Of a DNA stretch of 64,000 nucleotides, positions 16,691-25,110 are shown piece by piece (positions within the stretch are counted from its first letter, which is position 1; each line of letters begins with the position of its first letter). The notes under the pieces are model-generated. The model searched no databases, was not told where the DNA came from, and worked only from the letters and a program-made list of their open reading frames with translations. This DNA is from JACVRW01 sp963821275 (GTDB lineage Bacteria; Actinomycetota; Thermoleophilia; Solirubrobacterales; Thermoleophilaceae), in the NCBI GenBank assembly GCA_963821275.1, contig CAWGDF010000001.1, positions 496,001 to 560,000 of the forward strand, written 5' to 3'. The position numbers and the translations under genes were made by a program.

Positions 16691-17065
16691 ATGGCGGCGC
16701 TGAATCAGCTCACGATCGGCTATGCCGCGGGTCGCATCGCGTTCGGCCTGGGCCTGCTGGCCGTGCCCTCGCGAATCGGCTCGAGCTGGGTCGGCGCGAC
16801 GGCCGAACGGCCCCCGGTGCACGTCATGATCCGCGGGCTCGGGGCACGCGACATCGCCCTCGCGACCGGGGCCGTCGTGGCCGTGGCGGCGGGCGGCGCG
16901 GTGCGGCCCTGGCTGATCGGCTGCGTCGCCTGCGACATTGCCGACACCGCGGCGACCCTCGCCGCCGGTGACACGGTGCCGGACCGCGGGCGCTGGGGAA
17001 CGGTCGCGCTCGCGGGAGGGTCCGCAATCGCCGGCACGGCGCTGGCCGTGGCCGCCGAGGCGTGA
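16691..17065 (+). CDS. small four-span membrane protein
   Basis: 124 residues with about four hydrophobic segments (LTIGYAAGRIAFGLGLLAVP, IRGLGARDIALATGAVVAVA, WLIGCVACDIADTAATLA, GGSAIAGTALAVAA). The pattern of a conserved IRGLGARDIAL motif in the second span matches a DUF4267-like actinobacterial family of unknown role. Its TGA overlaps the GTG of the FAD oxidoreductase by four bases, making it the first gene of the FAD oxidoreductase/DUF1365/CFA operon. Confidence 0.75.
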   Translation: MAALNQLTIGYAAGRIAFGLGLLAVPSRIGSSWVGATAERPPVHVMIRGLGARDIALATGAVVAVAAGGAVRPWLIGCVACDIADTAATLAAGDTVPDRGRWGTVALAGGSAIAGTALAVAAEA

Positions 17066-18306
17066 GAGTCGCGATAGTCGGGGCCGGCGTCGCCGGCCTC
17101 GTGTGCGCGCACCTGCTCGCCGACGAGCACGAGATCACCGTGTTCGAGGCGAATGACTACGCCGGTGGACACACGAACACCGTCCGCGTGGACACCGCAC
17201 ACGAGACCCACCACGTGGACACGGGATTCATCGTGCTGAACGACCGCACCTACCCGAACTTCCAGCGCATCCTGGCCGGCATCGGGGTGGCCACCCAGCC
17301 TTCGGACATGAGCTTCTCCGTCAGCGACGGGCAGCACTTCGAGTACAACGGCGCCACGGCGAACGGTCTCTTCGCCAGCCGCGTGAACATCGCCCGGCCC
17401 TCGTTCCATCGCATGATCCTCGACCTGCTGCGCTTCAACCGCGAGGCGCCTGCCCTGGTCGGGCTCAACGGCAGCGGGCCGTCGCTGGGCCAGTTCCTGC
17501 ACGAGGGCGGCTACTCGCGGCAGTTCGTGGAGCGGCTCATCGTGCCCCAGGCCTCGGCGGTCTGGTCTGCCGATCCGGGCCGAATGTGGGAGTTCCCGGC
17601 CAGCTTCCTGGCCGAGTTCTTCGCCAACCACGGCCTGTTCGGGTTCAGCGGACGGCCGAACTGGCTGGCGATCCGCGGAGGCTCGGCCCGCTACGTGGAG
17701 GCGCTGGTGAAGCCCTTCCATGACCGTCTGCGCCTGTCCACGCCGGTTCGCCGGGTGGCGCGGCTGGACGACGGCGTGGAGGTGACGGCGGACAACTGCC
17801 CGCCGGAGCGCTTCGACGAGCTCGTGCTGGCGGTGCACTCCGACCAGGCGCTGCGGATGCTCTCCGACCCGAGCGCGGCCGAGGCGGAGGTGCTCGGCGC
17901 GATCCCCTACCAGGCCAACGAAGCCGTGCTCCACACCGATCGCCGCCTGCTTCCGCGGCGCCGGCGCGCGTGGGCCAGCTGGAACTTCCACCTGCAGGAC
18001 CAGCCCGCCGACCGGACCACCGTGACCTACCACATGAACAGCCTTCAGTCACTGACGGCCGAGAGCGAATTCTGTGTAACGCTCAACAAGACGGACGCCA
18101 TCGACCCGGAGCACGTGATACGCACCATCCGCTACGACCACCCGGTGTTCACGCCGGCGGGATTGCACGCGCAGCGGCGCTGGACGGAGGTGAGCGGGAT
18201 GCGGCACACCCACTACTGCGGCGCCTGGTGGGGTTACGGCTTCCACGAGGACGGGGTCGTCTCGGCGCTGCGCGTGGCCCGGCGCCTCGGCACGGCACCG
18301 GCATGA
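17062..18306 (+). CDS. FAD-dependent amine oxidase-like oxidoreductase
   Basis: 414 residues from GTG 17062. An N-terminal FAD-binding fold is present (VAIVGAGVAGLVCAHLLAD, then the Glu in VFEANDYAGGHTNTV), with a C-terminal FAD contact in HTHYCGAWWGYGFHEDGV. VDTGFIVLNDRTYPNF and WSADPGRMWEFPASF are typical of the NAD/FAD-binding protein always found next to DUF1365 and a cyclopropane-fatty-acid synthase homologue. In other bacteria such trios modify unsaturated acyl chains, for example into furan fatty acids or oxidised products. It overlaps the DUF1365 gene by ATGA. Confidence 0.9.
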   Translation: MRVAIVGAGVAGLVCAHLLADEHEITVFEANDYAGGHTNTVRVDTAHETHHVDTGFIVLNDRTYPNFQRILAGIGVATQPSDMSFSVSDGQHFEYNGATANGLFASRVNIARPSFHRMILDLLRFNREAPALVGLNGSGPSLGQFLHEGGYSRQFVERLIVPQASAVWSADPGRMWEFPASFLAEFFANHGLFGFSGRPNWLAIRGGSARYVEALVKPFHDRLRLSTPVRRVARLDDGVEVTADNCPPERFDELVLAVHSDQALRMLSDPSAAEAEVLGAIPYQANEAVLHTDRRLLPRRRRAWASWNFHLQDQPADRTTVTYHMNSLQSLTAESEFCVTLNKTDAIDPEHVIRTIRYDHPVFTPAGLHAQRRWTEVSGMRHTHYCGAWWGYGFHEDGVVSALRVARRLGTAPA

Positions 18307-18998
18307 GTGCCAGCGCCCTCTACGAGGGCTGGGTCCGGCACCGTCGCCTGGAGCCGGTACGGCACGACTTCCGCTACCGGCTGTTCATGGCCTATCTCGA
18401 CCTGGGCGAGCTGCCGGAGCTGCTCGACGGGGTGCCGCTGTGGTCGGCGCGGCGACCGGCGCCGGCCTGGTTTCGCCGCGCCGACTATCTGAGCGAGGAG
18501 GATCTGCGGAGCGCCCTGCACAGCCAGACCGGCCGGCCGCTGGAGGGCCCGGTGCGCGTGCTCACCCACGTGCGCACGTTCGGCCACCTGTTCAATCCGG
18601 TCAGCCTCTACTACTGCTTCGACCCGGGCGGCCGGCGCGTACAGTCGGTGGCCGCGGAGGTGACCAACACTCCGTGGGGCGAGCGCCACGTCTACGCGTT
18701 CTCCGGGCTGGAGGGCCAGGTCGACAAGGAGTTCCACGTATCGCCGCTGATGGGCATGAACGCCGAGTACTCCGTGCGCCTGACCGAGCCGGGCCGGCTT
18801 CTGCGCGCGCACATGGAGAGCAGGCGCGAGGGACGGCTCGACTTCGACGCCACGCTCGCCCTCTCACGGCGCGAGCTCTCCCCCAGGGCGCTCCTGCGCT
18901 ATCCGCTCATGACTCTGCGGGTGGTGGCGGGGATCTACTTCGAAGCCGCGCGGCTCAAGCTGAAGGGCGCTCCGTACCATCCGCACCCGTCCGGATGA
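18303..18998 (+). CDS. DUF1365 family protein
   Basis: 231 residues from ATG 18303. The family signature is present: LYEGWVRHRRLEPVRHDFRY at the start, FGHLFNPVSLYYCFD in the middle, EVTNTPWGERHVYAF and KEFHVSPLMGMNAEY. Soluble-looking except for weak hydrophobic patches. It sits between the FAD oxidoreductase and the CFA-type methyltransferase with 4-bp overlaps on both sides, so the three proteins are made in concert and very likely act on one lipid substrate. The biochemical function of DUF1365 is not established. Confidence 0.92.
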   Translation: MSASALYEGWVRHRRLEPVRHDFRYRLFMAYLDLGELPELLDGVPLWSARRPAPAWFRRADYLSEEDLRSALHSQTGRPLEGPVRVLTHVRTFGHLFNPVSLYYCFDPGGRRVQSVAAEVTNTPWGERHVYAFSGLEGQVDKEFHVSPLMGMNAEYSVRLTEPGRLLRAHMESRREGRLDFDATLALSRRELSPRALLRYPLMTLRVVAGIYFEAARLKLKGAPYHPHPSG

Positions 18999-20263
18999 TT
19001 TCCCGTGCAGTGGCGCTCGCGGTGCTCGGGCGCTTGCCCGACGGCCATCTTCAGCTGGTCGAGGAGGGCAGGAGGCACGACTTCGGCCGCCCAGGCAGCG
19101 ACCTGCGGGCCACGATCGAGGTGCACGACCCGTCCTTCTGGTCCGGTCTGCTCCGCGGCAGCCTCGGCCTGGCCGAGTCCTACATCGCGGGCGGCTGGGA
19201 CTGTGACGACCTGGTCGCGCTGACGCGCATCGGCGCTCGGGCCATGCCCCGGATCGATCGGCTGCGCCGGCCCTTCGTGCCGCTCGTGAGCGCGCTCAGC
19301 CGCGTGCCCCGCAACACCCGCAACGCCGCCCGCCGGCACATCGCCGCCCACTACGACCTGGGCGACGACTTGTTCCGGACCTTCCTGGACGAGAGCATGA
19401 CCTACTCCTGCGCCTTCTGGGAGAGCCCGGGCATGAGCCTGGCCGAGGCGCAGGAGGCCAAGCTCGAGCGTGCCTGCCGCATGCTCGAGCTCAACGGGGA
19501 CGATCACCTGCTCGAGATCGGCACCGGCTGGGGCTCGCTCGCCCTGCACGCCGCGAGCCGCTACGGCTGCCGAGTGACCACGGCCACGATCTCGGAAGCC
19601 CAGCGCGCGTTCGCGGTCGAGCGAGTCCGGGCCGCCGGGCTCGACGACCGCGTGACCGTGCTCCTGCAGGACTACCGCGATCTGCGCGGGAGCTTCTCCA
19701 AGCTGATCTCGATCGAGATGATCGAGGCCGTGGGCCGGCAGTACTTCGACAGCTTCTTCTCCAGCTGCAGCGAGCTGCTCGACCCGGACGGCCTGATGCT
19801 CCTGCAGGCGATCGTGGTAGACGACCGCGCCTACGAGGTGGAGAAGGCGTCGCGCACCTTCGTCGGGGAGCTGATCTTCCCCGCGGGCTGCCTGCCCTCG
19901 CTGGAGGTCATCGAGCGCTGTACCCAGCGGGTCACCGACATGCGGCGCGTCGACGTGGAGGACATCACCGAGCACTATCCAGAAACCCTCAACCGCTGGC
20001 GCGAGCGCTTTCGCGCCAGCGCCGAGCGGCTGGAGGAACTCGGTTACGACCGGCGCTTCCGCCGCCTGTGGGAGCTCTACCTCTGCTACACGGAGGGCGG
20101 GTTCAGAGAGCGGCGCATCAGTGATCTGCAGCTGCTGCTGGCCAAGCCTGGCTACCGGGTCTCGCGCGAGAACATCCGCTCCGAGAGCGTGTCCAGCAGC
20201 TTCGCCGGACCGCGCGAGGCGAGCTTGGCCAGCGCCAGCCTCCCGCCCGGGCCGAGGACGTGA
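18995..20263 (+). CDS. cyclopropane-fatty-acid-phospholipid synthase family methyltransferase
   Basis: 422 residues from ATG 18995. The core CFA synthase signatures are present: AAHYDLGDDLFRTFLDESMTYSCAFW, the S-adenosylmethionine motif LLEIGTGWGSLALHAAS, EMIEAVGRQYFDSFF and YFPAG-like LIFPAGCLPSL, and a final YTEGGFRERRISDLQLLLAKPGYR. The enzyme would add a methylene or methyl group to unsaturated phospholipid chains. The C-terminal tail (about 35 residues after LLLAKPGYR) runs into the 3' end of the convergent SDR gene, overlapping it by 112 bp. The core is complete without that tail. Confidence 0.92.
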   Translation: MISRAVALAVLGRLPDGHLQLVEEGRRHDFGRPGSDLRATIEVHDPSFWSGLLRGSLGLAESYIAGGWDCDDLVALTRIGARAMPRIDRLRRPFVPLVSALSRVPRNTRNAARRHIAAHYDLGDDLFRTFLDESMTYSCAFWESPGMSLAEAQEAKLERACRMLELNGDDHLLEIGTGWGSLALHAASRYGCRVTTATISEAQRAFAVERVRAAGLDDRVTVLLQDYRDLRGSFSKLISIEMIEAVGRQYFDSFFSSCSELLDPDGLMLLQAIVVDDRAYEVEKASRTFVGELIFPAGCLPSLEVIERCTQRVTDMRRVDVEDITEHYPETLNRWRERFRASAERLEELGYDRRFRRLWELYLCYTEGGFRERRISDLQLLLAKPGYRVSRENIRSESVSSSFAGPREASLASASLPPGPRT

Positions 20264-20934
20264 TCGTCGCGCTCGATCGCCCGCACCACCTTCGCCGCCC
20301 ACTCGCTCGGAGGCTGGTCGTCCCAGGCGCTCGCGTCCATGTGGCGGCCGTAGACCGCCCTGGTGTCGTCGAGCATGTCGGTGGCCACGCCCGGCGTGAC
20401 CAGGTGCAGCACGCCCACGCCGGTCCCCCTCAGCTCGCGCCGCAGCGACTCGCTGAAGGCCACGACGCCGGTCTTGGCGGCCGCGTAGGTGCTGGCGGCG
20501 GGAAACCAGGCGTATCCGCTGATGCTCGCGTTGTTCACGACCTTCCCCCGGCCCCGCTCGAGCATGCCGGGCAGGAGGAGCTTCGTGAGGTGCGTGACCG
20601 CCACCAGGTTCACCTGGAACATCGCGTAGATGCCCTCCACCTCCTGCTCCTCGAGCAGGCCCCCGGTCATGAGCCCGGCGTTGTTGACGAGCACGTCGAC
20701 CGCGGGGAGCGCGGCGGCCGATTCCGCGATCGTTTCACGGCTGGTGAGGTCCACTCGCACCGGCCGCACCTCGCGCGCCCCGCCGGGCGGGGCCTCGAAC
20801 GGCTCGAAGCGCTCCGGGGAGCGCACGCCCGCCAGCAGCACGTCCAGCCGGCGGGTGGCCAGCTCCTCGGCGATTGCGCGACCGATGCCCCGGTTCGCTC
20901 CGGTCACCAGCGCTGTCAGTCCGGTCAGCTCCAC
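20152..20934 (-). CDS. short-chain dehydrogenase/reductase
   Basis: 260 residues from GTG 20934 (MELTGLTALVTGANRGIGRA); the longer open frame upstream has no family sequence. The SDR motifs are the cofactor loop TGANRGIG, NNAG in VDVLVNNAGLMTG, the catalytic Ser in NNASISGYAW, and YAAAK (Tyr and Lys). GVLHLVTPGVATDML follows. A classical SDR, probably NADP-linked because of the Arg after the glycine loop. It converges on the CFA synthase with an unusual 112-bp overlap and diverges from the alpha/beta hydrolase 32 bp away. Substrate unknown. Confidence 0.88.
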   Translation of the reverse strand: MELTGLTALVTGANRGIGRAIAEELATRRLDVLLAGVRSPERFEPFEAPPGGAREVRPVRVDLTSRETIAESAAALPAVDVLVNNAGLMTGGLLEEQEVEGIYAMFQVNLVAVTHLTKLLLPGMLERGRGKVVNNASISGYAWFPAASTYAAAKTGVVAFSESLRRELRGTGVGVLHLVTPGVATDMLDDTRAVYGRHMDASAWDDQPPSEWAAKVVRAIERDDHVLGPGGRLALAKLASRGPAKLLDTLSERMFSRETR

Positions 20935-20966
20935 TGTGGATCCATACGGCGGGGGCGCCAGGGAGG

Positions 20967-21746
20967 ATGACGCAGCTGCACCACATCCGGCGGGGCGAGG
21001 GCGAGGCCCTGCTGCTGATCCACCCGCTCGGCAGCGAGCTGGTGGTATGGGAGCCCGTCTTCGATCTCCTGGCGGCCGAGCGCGACGTGATCGCCGTCGA
21101 CATGCCGGGCTTTGGCGCATCGCCCTCGCTGCCGGAGGGGCAGGCCTACACCCCGAAGGGCCTGGCGGCGGCGCTCGCCGGCTTCCTGAACGAACTGGGT
21201 ATCGAGCGTGCGCACCTGGCGGGCAACTCGCTCGGGGGCTGGGTGGCGCTGGAGCTGGCCGGCCTGGGACGGGCGCTCTCGGTCACCGGCCTGTCCCCGG
21301 CGGGGTTCTGGGCACGCCCGCTCGGCCCGCGCTCCTCGCCCACCCGCAGAGCCGGCCGGGCGCTGCTTCCGCTCATCGGTCCGCTCGTGCGCAGCGCGCG
21401 CGGGCGGCGCCTGCTGCTCGGCTCCTCCGTGGCCCGTCCGGAGCGTGTGCCCCCGCGCTCCGCCGCCCGGCTGATCCGCTCGTACGTCACCGCGCCCGCC
21501 TTCGAGGAGGCGAACGCCGCGATGCGGGCGACGGTGTTCTCGGGCATCGACAGGATCGACGCGCCCGTCACGCTGGCCTGGGCCGAGCTCGACCGCATCG
21601 TGGCCGAGCCCCGCGGCGGAGTGCACGGCGCGCGTCGGGTGCTGCTGCGCGGGTGCGGGCACATCCCCACCTGGGACGATCCGCCGCAGGTGACCCGGGT
21701 TCTGCTCCGGGCGGGCGCCGCGCGGGAGCGACGGCCGGCGGCCTGA
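20967..21746 (+). CDS. alpha/beta hydrolase
   Basis: 259 residues. The start is ATG 20967, immediately preceded by GGGAGG. The catalytic triad can be placed: Ser in LAGNSLGGWVALELAG, Asp in LAWAELDRIVAE and His in RGCGHIPTWDDP. The oxyanion segment is LIHPLGSELVVWEP. Length and arrangement match the small cytoplasmic esterase/haloalkane-dehalogenase-like group; no signal peptide. Its start region faces the SDR start with 32 bp between them, so a shared bidirectional control region is likely. Confidence 0.87.
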   Translation: MTQLHHIRRGEGEALLLIHPLGSELVVWEPVFDLLAAERDVIAVDMPGFGASPSLPEGQAYTPKGLAAALAGFLNELGIERAHLAGNSLGGWVALELAGLGRALSVTGLSPAGFWARPLGPRSSPTRRAGRALLPLIGPLVRSARGRRLLLGSSVARPERVPPRSAARLIRSYVTAPAFEEANAAMRATVFSGIDRIDAPVTLAWAELDRIVAEPRGGVHGARRVLLRGCGHIPTWDDPPQVTRVLLRAGAARERRPAA

Positions 21747-21759
21747 CCGTCGCGGACCG

Positions 21760-23085
21760 CTAGAGCTCGCGCCGCGCGTACTTGGTCACGCCCTCGCGGG
21801 CCCGCTGGATGACCGGACGGTCGCGCCAGGCGCCCGGCTCGATCCGCTCGGAGCTCTCGAGATCCTTCTCGAACACCCGACGCATCTCGGTGGCGAAGCG
21901 CTCGCTCTGCACGCACAGGCTGACCTCGTCGTGGAGCTGGAAGGAACGGTTGTCGAAGTTCACCGAGCCCACGGAGGCCCAGATCCCGTCCACCGTCAGG
22001 CACTTCGCGTGGAGCATGGTGGGGCAGTACTCGTAGATCTCGATGCCGGCACCGATCAGCTCGTCGTAGCTGGCCCGCCCGGCGGTGCGCACGAACTCCT
22101 TGTCGATGTGGGAGCCCGGCACGAGGATCCGGAGCTCCACGCCCCGCTCGGCCGCCTCGACGAGCGCCTTGGTGAAGGCCGGGCGGGGAACGAAGTAGGC
22201 GGCGGTCAGCTCGATCGAGCGCTTGGCCGCCGCGATGGCGAGGTAGGTGAGCGCCTCGGCGTTCGAGTCGCCCACGGTCGCGCTCGAGCGCATGACCTGC
22301 ATCGGCCCGCCGTCCTCCACCTGCTCGAGGTCGGGGAGGTAGCGGTCGCCGGCGAGCACGTCGCCGGTGCACTCGAGCCAGTTCTCGGCGAAGGCACCCT
22401 GTAGCCCTCTTACCACCGGGCCCCGCACCCGGACGTGGGTGTCCCGCCAGTGATCCGGGTCCTGGGCGTCGCCGGTCCACTCCTCGGCGATTCCCACCCC
22501 GCCGGTGAAGCCCACGCGCCCGTCCACGATCAGGAGCTTGCGGTGGGTGCGGTACTGAAGCCGCCGCACGGCGTACGGCTTGGGCGGGCGGAAGTAGCAC
22601 ACGCGCACGCCCGCCTCCCGCATCTTCTTCACGAGGTCGCGATCCATCTTCGCCGCGCCCACCGCGTCGATCACGATGTTGCACTCCACGTCGCCGCGCG
22701 CCTGCTCGCACAGGGTGTCCGCCACCTCGATCGCTATGTCCCCGCGCCAGTAGGCGTAGGTGAGGAGGTTCACGGTCTCCTCGGCCTGCCGGATTCCCTC
22801 CAGATAGGCGGGGAAGATCTGGTCGCCGTTGATCAACAGCTCGGCGTCGTTGCCGTACGAGACGGGAGCACCGGTCAGCGCCTCGGCCGCGCGCAGGAAG
22901 CTCGGCTCGCCCACGTCCACGTCGCCGCGGAGCTCGTAACCGTGAGCGCCCTCGCGCCGGTGCCTCAGGCTGTCGGCCGCGTACCAGGTGATGCCCGCAG
23001 CCGCGATCCCGGCCGGCCATGCGTAGCGGGCGACCTCGCGCCCGCGACCGCCGTCGCCGCCGTTTCGACGCCAGCCCCCTGCCAT
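21760..23085 (-). CDS. phospholipase D-like / cardiolipin synthase-like protein
   Basis: 441 residues. One N-terminal membrane segment (YAWPAGIAAAGITWYAADSL) is followed by two HKD domains. The first is HRKLLIVDGRVGFTGG (about residues 206-221). The second is HAKCLTVDGIWASVGSVNFD with RSF after it (about 366-386). Two HKD motifs plus the membrane anchor fit the bacterial cardiolipin synthase class, which joins two phosphatidylglycerols or related lipids. It lies beside lipid-modifying genes. A phospholipase D is the alternative that cannot be excluded. Confidence 0.87.
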   Translation of the reverse strand: MAGGWRRNGGDGGRGREVARYAWPAGIAAAGITWYAADSLRHRREGAHGYELRGDVDVGEPSFLRAAEALTGAPVSYGNDAELLINGDQIFPAYLEGIRQAEETVNLLTYAYWRGDIAIEVADTLCEQARGDVECNIVIDAVGAAKMDRDLVKKMREAGVRVCYFRPPKPYAVRRLQYRTHRKLLIVDGRVGFTGGVGIAEEWTGDAQDPDHWRDTHVRVRGPVVRGLQGAFAENWLECTGDVLAGDRYLPDLEQVEDGGPMQVMRSSATVGDSNAEALTYLAIAAAKRSIELTAAYFVPRPAFTKALVEAAERGVELRILVPGSHIDKEFVRTAGRASYDELIGAGIEIYEYCPTMLHAKCLTVDGIWASVGSVNFDNRSFQLHDEVSLCVQSERFATEMRRVFEKDLESSERIEPGAWRDRPVIQRAREGVTKYARREL

Positions 23086-23091
23086 CGCCGC

Positions 23092-23658
23092 CTAGCGTAG
23101 CTCCTGCCCGCGCGGCCGTCTCACCCTTCGCCACAGCAACACGAGCCCCACCAGCAGCCCGATCACCAAGAGCGCCGCCAGCAGCGGCACCACGAAGGCC
23201 GCGACGGTCAGGAGCGCCGACCCGGCGTCCTCGACCAGCGAGAGGAAGGGGTTGCCGGCGCCGCCGGTCGTCGCGGTCGACGCCGGCCGCACGGCCGCCC
23301 GCCCGGAGTGCACCGCCTCCGCGGTGACGCCACCCGCCACGACGGCGACCAGCGTCGGGATGTCGGTGTCCACGCCGGTCTGCCCGGCAAACAGCGCGGC
23401 TCCGGACACCGGCGCGACCACCGTGCCCACGCCGTGCAGGACATGGTCGACCGCGGGGATCTTGTCGCCCACGAAGTCGGCGGCGGTCAGCACGCCGAGG
23501 GCGATGATCCAGCCGCTGGACGAGAGCTCGTCGAAGGGCGCCGCCAGCTCCACCACGTCGAGGCGCTGCAGCAGCGCTCCGGCGAACAGGGGCAGCCAGG
23601 CGTTCAGACCCGCCGCGCCCGACAGGCCGAACGCCGCAAGCACGCTCGCCGGGTCCAC
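23092..23658 (-). CDS. DUF4126 membrane protein
   Basis: 188 residues, four or five hydrophobic segments. The N-terminus (AAFGLSGAAGLNAWLPLFAGALLQRLD) and ADFVGDKIPAVDHVLHGVGT with GG.TAEAVHSGRAAVRP are the DUF4126 signatures. It ends with a basic cytoplasmic tail. It is 6 bp upstream of the phospholipase D-like gene on the same strand, so the two are probably cotranscribed. Function unknown. Confidence 0.87.
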   Translation of the reverse strand: MDPASVLAAFGLSGAAGLNAWLPLFAGALLQRLDVVELAAPFDELSSSGWIIALGVLTAADFVGDKIPAVDHVLHGVGTVVAPVSGAALFAGQTGVDTDIPTLVAVVAGGVTAEAVHSGRAAVRPASTATTGGAGNPFLSLVEDAGSALLTVAAFVVPLLAALLVIGLLVGLVLLWRRVRRPRGQELR

Positions 23659-23688
23659 CCCTCAGCCACCCCGCCTAGGATCTGGATC

Positions 23689-25110
23689 ATGGGCGTCGCG
23701 GCTCCACCCGCCGTTCCCGAGGGGGTGTTGCAGCGCGTCGCGTTCGACCTGCGCGTGATGCGGGAGACGCGTGGCCAGTACCCGGAGGGCGACCTCGGCT
23801 TCAGCATCGTCCGCACCCGTCAGTTCGAGCGGGATCCGCTGCCGCTGCTGCTCGATTGCTACGAGCGCTTCGGCCCGGTGTTCACGCTCCGGCTCCTGTA
23901 CGTGCCGGTGGTGTTCGTCCTCGGCCCGGAGGCCAACCACTACATCACCGTCTCGCACGCCTCGAACTTCCGCTGGCGCGACGGGAGCATGGGCGACCTG
24001 ATCCCGCTTCTCGGCGACGGCCTGCTCACCACCGACGGCGAGTATCACAGGCGCGCTCGGCGGATCATGCTGCCCGCCTTCCACCGCGAGCAGATCGCGG
24101 CCGCGACGAGCGTCATGAGCGAGGAGTCGGAGCGAGCCCTGGAGGGCTGGCACCCCGGCCGGCGCCTGGACCTTTATGCCTGGACCAGGCGGCTGGCCCT
24201 GCGCATCGCGATGCGAGCGCTGTTCGGCTTCGATCCCGACCGCAGCTCCAGCGACCGCGACATGGCCGAGGTGTTCGAGCGCACGCTGGGCTTCTGGGGC
24301 CGGGAGTACGTCATGCAGATGCTTCGCGGGCCGGGCAGTCCCTGGCGGCGGATGCAGGGCTCGCGCGCTCACCTCGACCGGGTGATCTTCGCCGAGATCG
24401 ACCGCAGGCGGCGGAGCGGCGAGCGTGGCGAGGACATCCTCAGCCTGCTGCTCGACGCCCGCGACGAGGACGGCTCCGAGCTGTCGCGATCGGAGCTTCG
24501 CGACCAGGTGATGACGCTCCTCTTCGCGGGCCACGACACCACCACCTCCACCGTCTCGTTCCTCTTCTACGAGCTCGCGCGCAACGCCGGTGAGCTGGCC
24601 CCGCTGGTGGAGGAGCAGGACAGGATCCTGGGGGACGGCCCGCCGTCGGCGGCCGACCTGTCCGCAGGGCTGCCGCAACTCGACATGGCCGTGGACGAGA
24701 CGCTGCGCATGTACCCGCCGGCCTGGATCGGGCCGCGCCGCTCGATCGAGCCATTCGAGCTCTGTGGCGCCCGGGTGCCCGGCGGGGTGCTGGTCAACTA
24801 CTGCTCGTGGGCCAGCCACCACCTCCCGGACGTGTTCGCCGAGCCCGAGCGCTTCCGGCCCGATCGCTTCGCCCCCGAGGCCCGGGCGGCGCTCCCCAAA
24901 GGGGCCTACGTCCCGTTCGGCGGTGGCTCGCGCACCTGCATCGGCATGCGGTTCGGGCTGGTGGAGGTGAAGGCCATCGCCGCGGCTGTGCTGCGCCGCT
25001 TTGCGCTCGAGGAGGCGGAGCCCGGGCGGCGGCTGAGGATTCGCCAGATGCCCACGCTCTCGCCGATCGGCGGCCTTCTGGTGGTGGTGCGCGAGCGCCC
25101 GCCGGGCTAG
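23689..25110 (+). CDS. cytochrome P450
   Basis: 473 residues from ATG 23689. All P450 hallmarks are visible: the I-helix oxygen motif AGHDTTTST, ExxR in MAVDETLRMYPP, the PERF-like PERFRPDRF and the heme loop FGGGSRTCIGMRF with the thiolate Cys. No membrane anchor is apparent at the N-terminus, so this is a soluble bacterial type. The long-chain residues near the B-C loop and the lipid-gene neighbourhood suggest a fatty-acid or terpenoid substrate, but this is a guess. No ferredoxin or reductase gene lies next to it. It converges on the MFS gene with a 4-bp overlap. Confidence 0.94.
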   Translation: MGVAAPPAVPEGVLQRVAFDLRVMRETRGQYPEGDLGFSIVRTRQFERDPLPLLLDCYERFGPVFTLRLLYVPVVFVLGPEANHYITVSHASNFRWRDGSMGDLIPLLGDGLLTTDGEYHRRARRIMLPAFHREQIAAATSVMSEESERALEGWHPGRRLDLYAWTRRLALRIAMRALFGFDPDRSSSDRDMAEVFERTLGFWGREYVMQMLRGPGSPWRRMQGSRAHLDRVIFAEIDRRRRSGERGEDILSLLLDARDEDGSELSRSELRDQVMTLLFAGHDTTTSTVSFLFYELARNAGELAPLVEEQDRILGDGPPSAADLSAGLPQLDMAVDETLRMYPPAWIGPRRSIEPFELCGARVPGGVLVNYCSWASHHLPDVFAEPERFRPDRFAPEARAALPKGAYVPFGGGSRTCIGMRFGLVEVKAIAAAVLRRFALEEAEPGRRLRIRQMPTLSPIGGLLVVVRERPPG

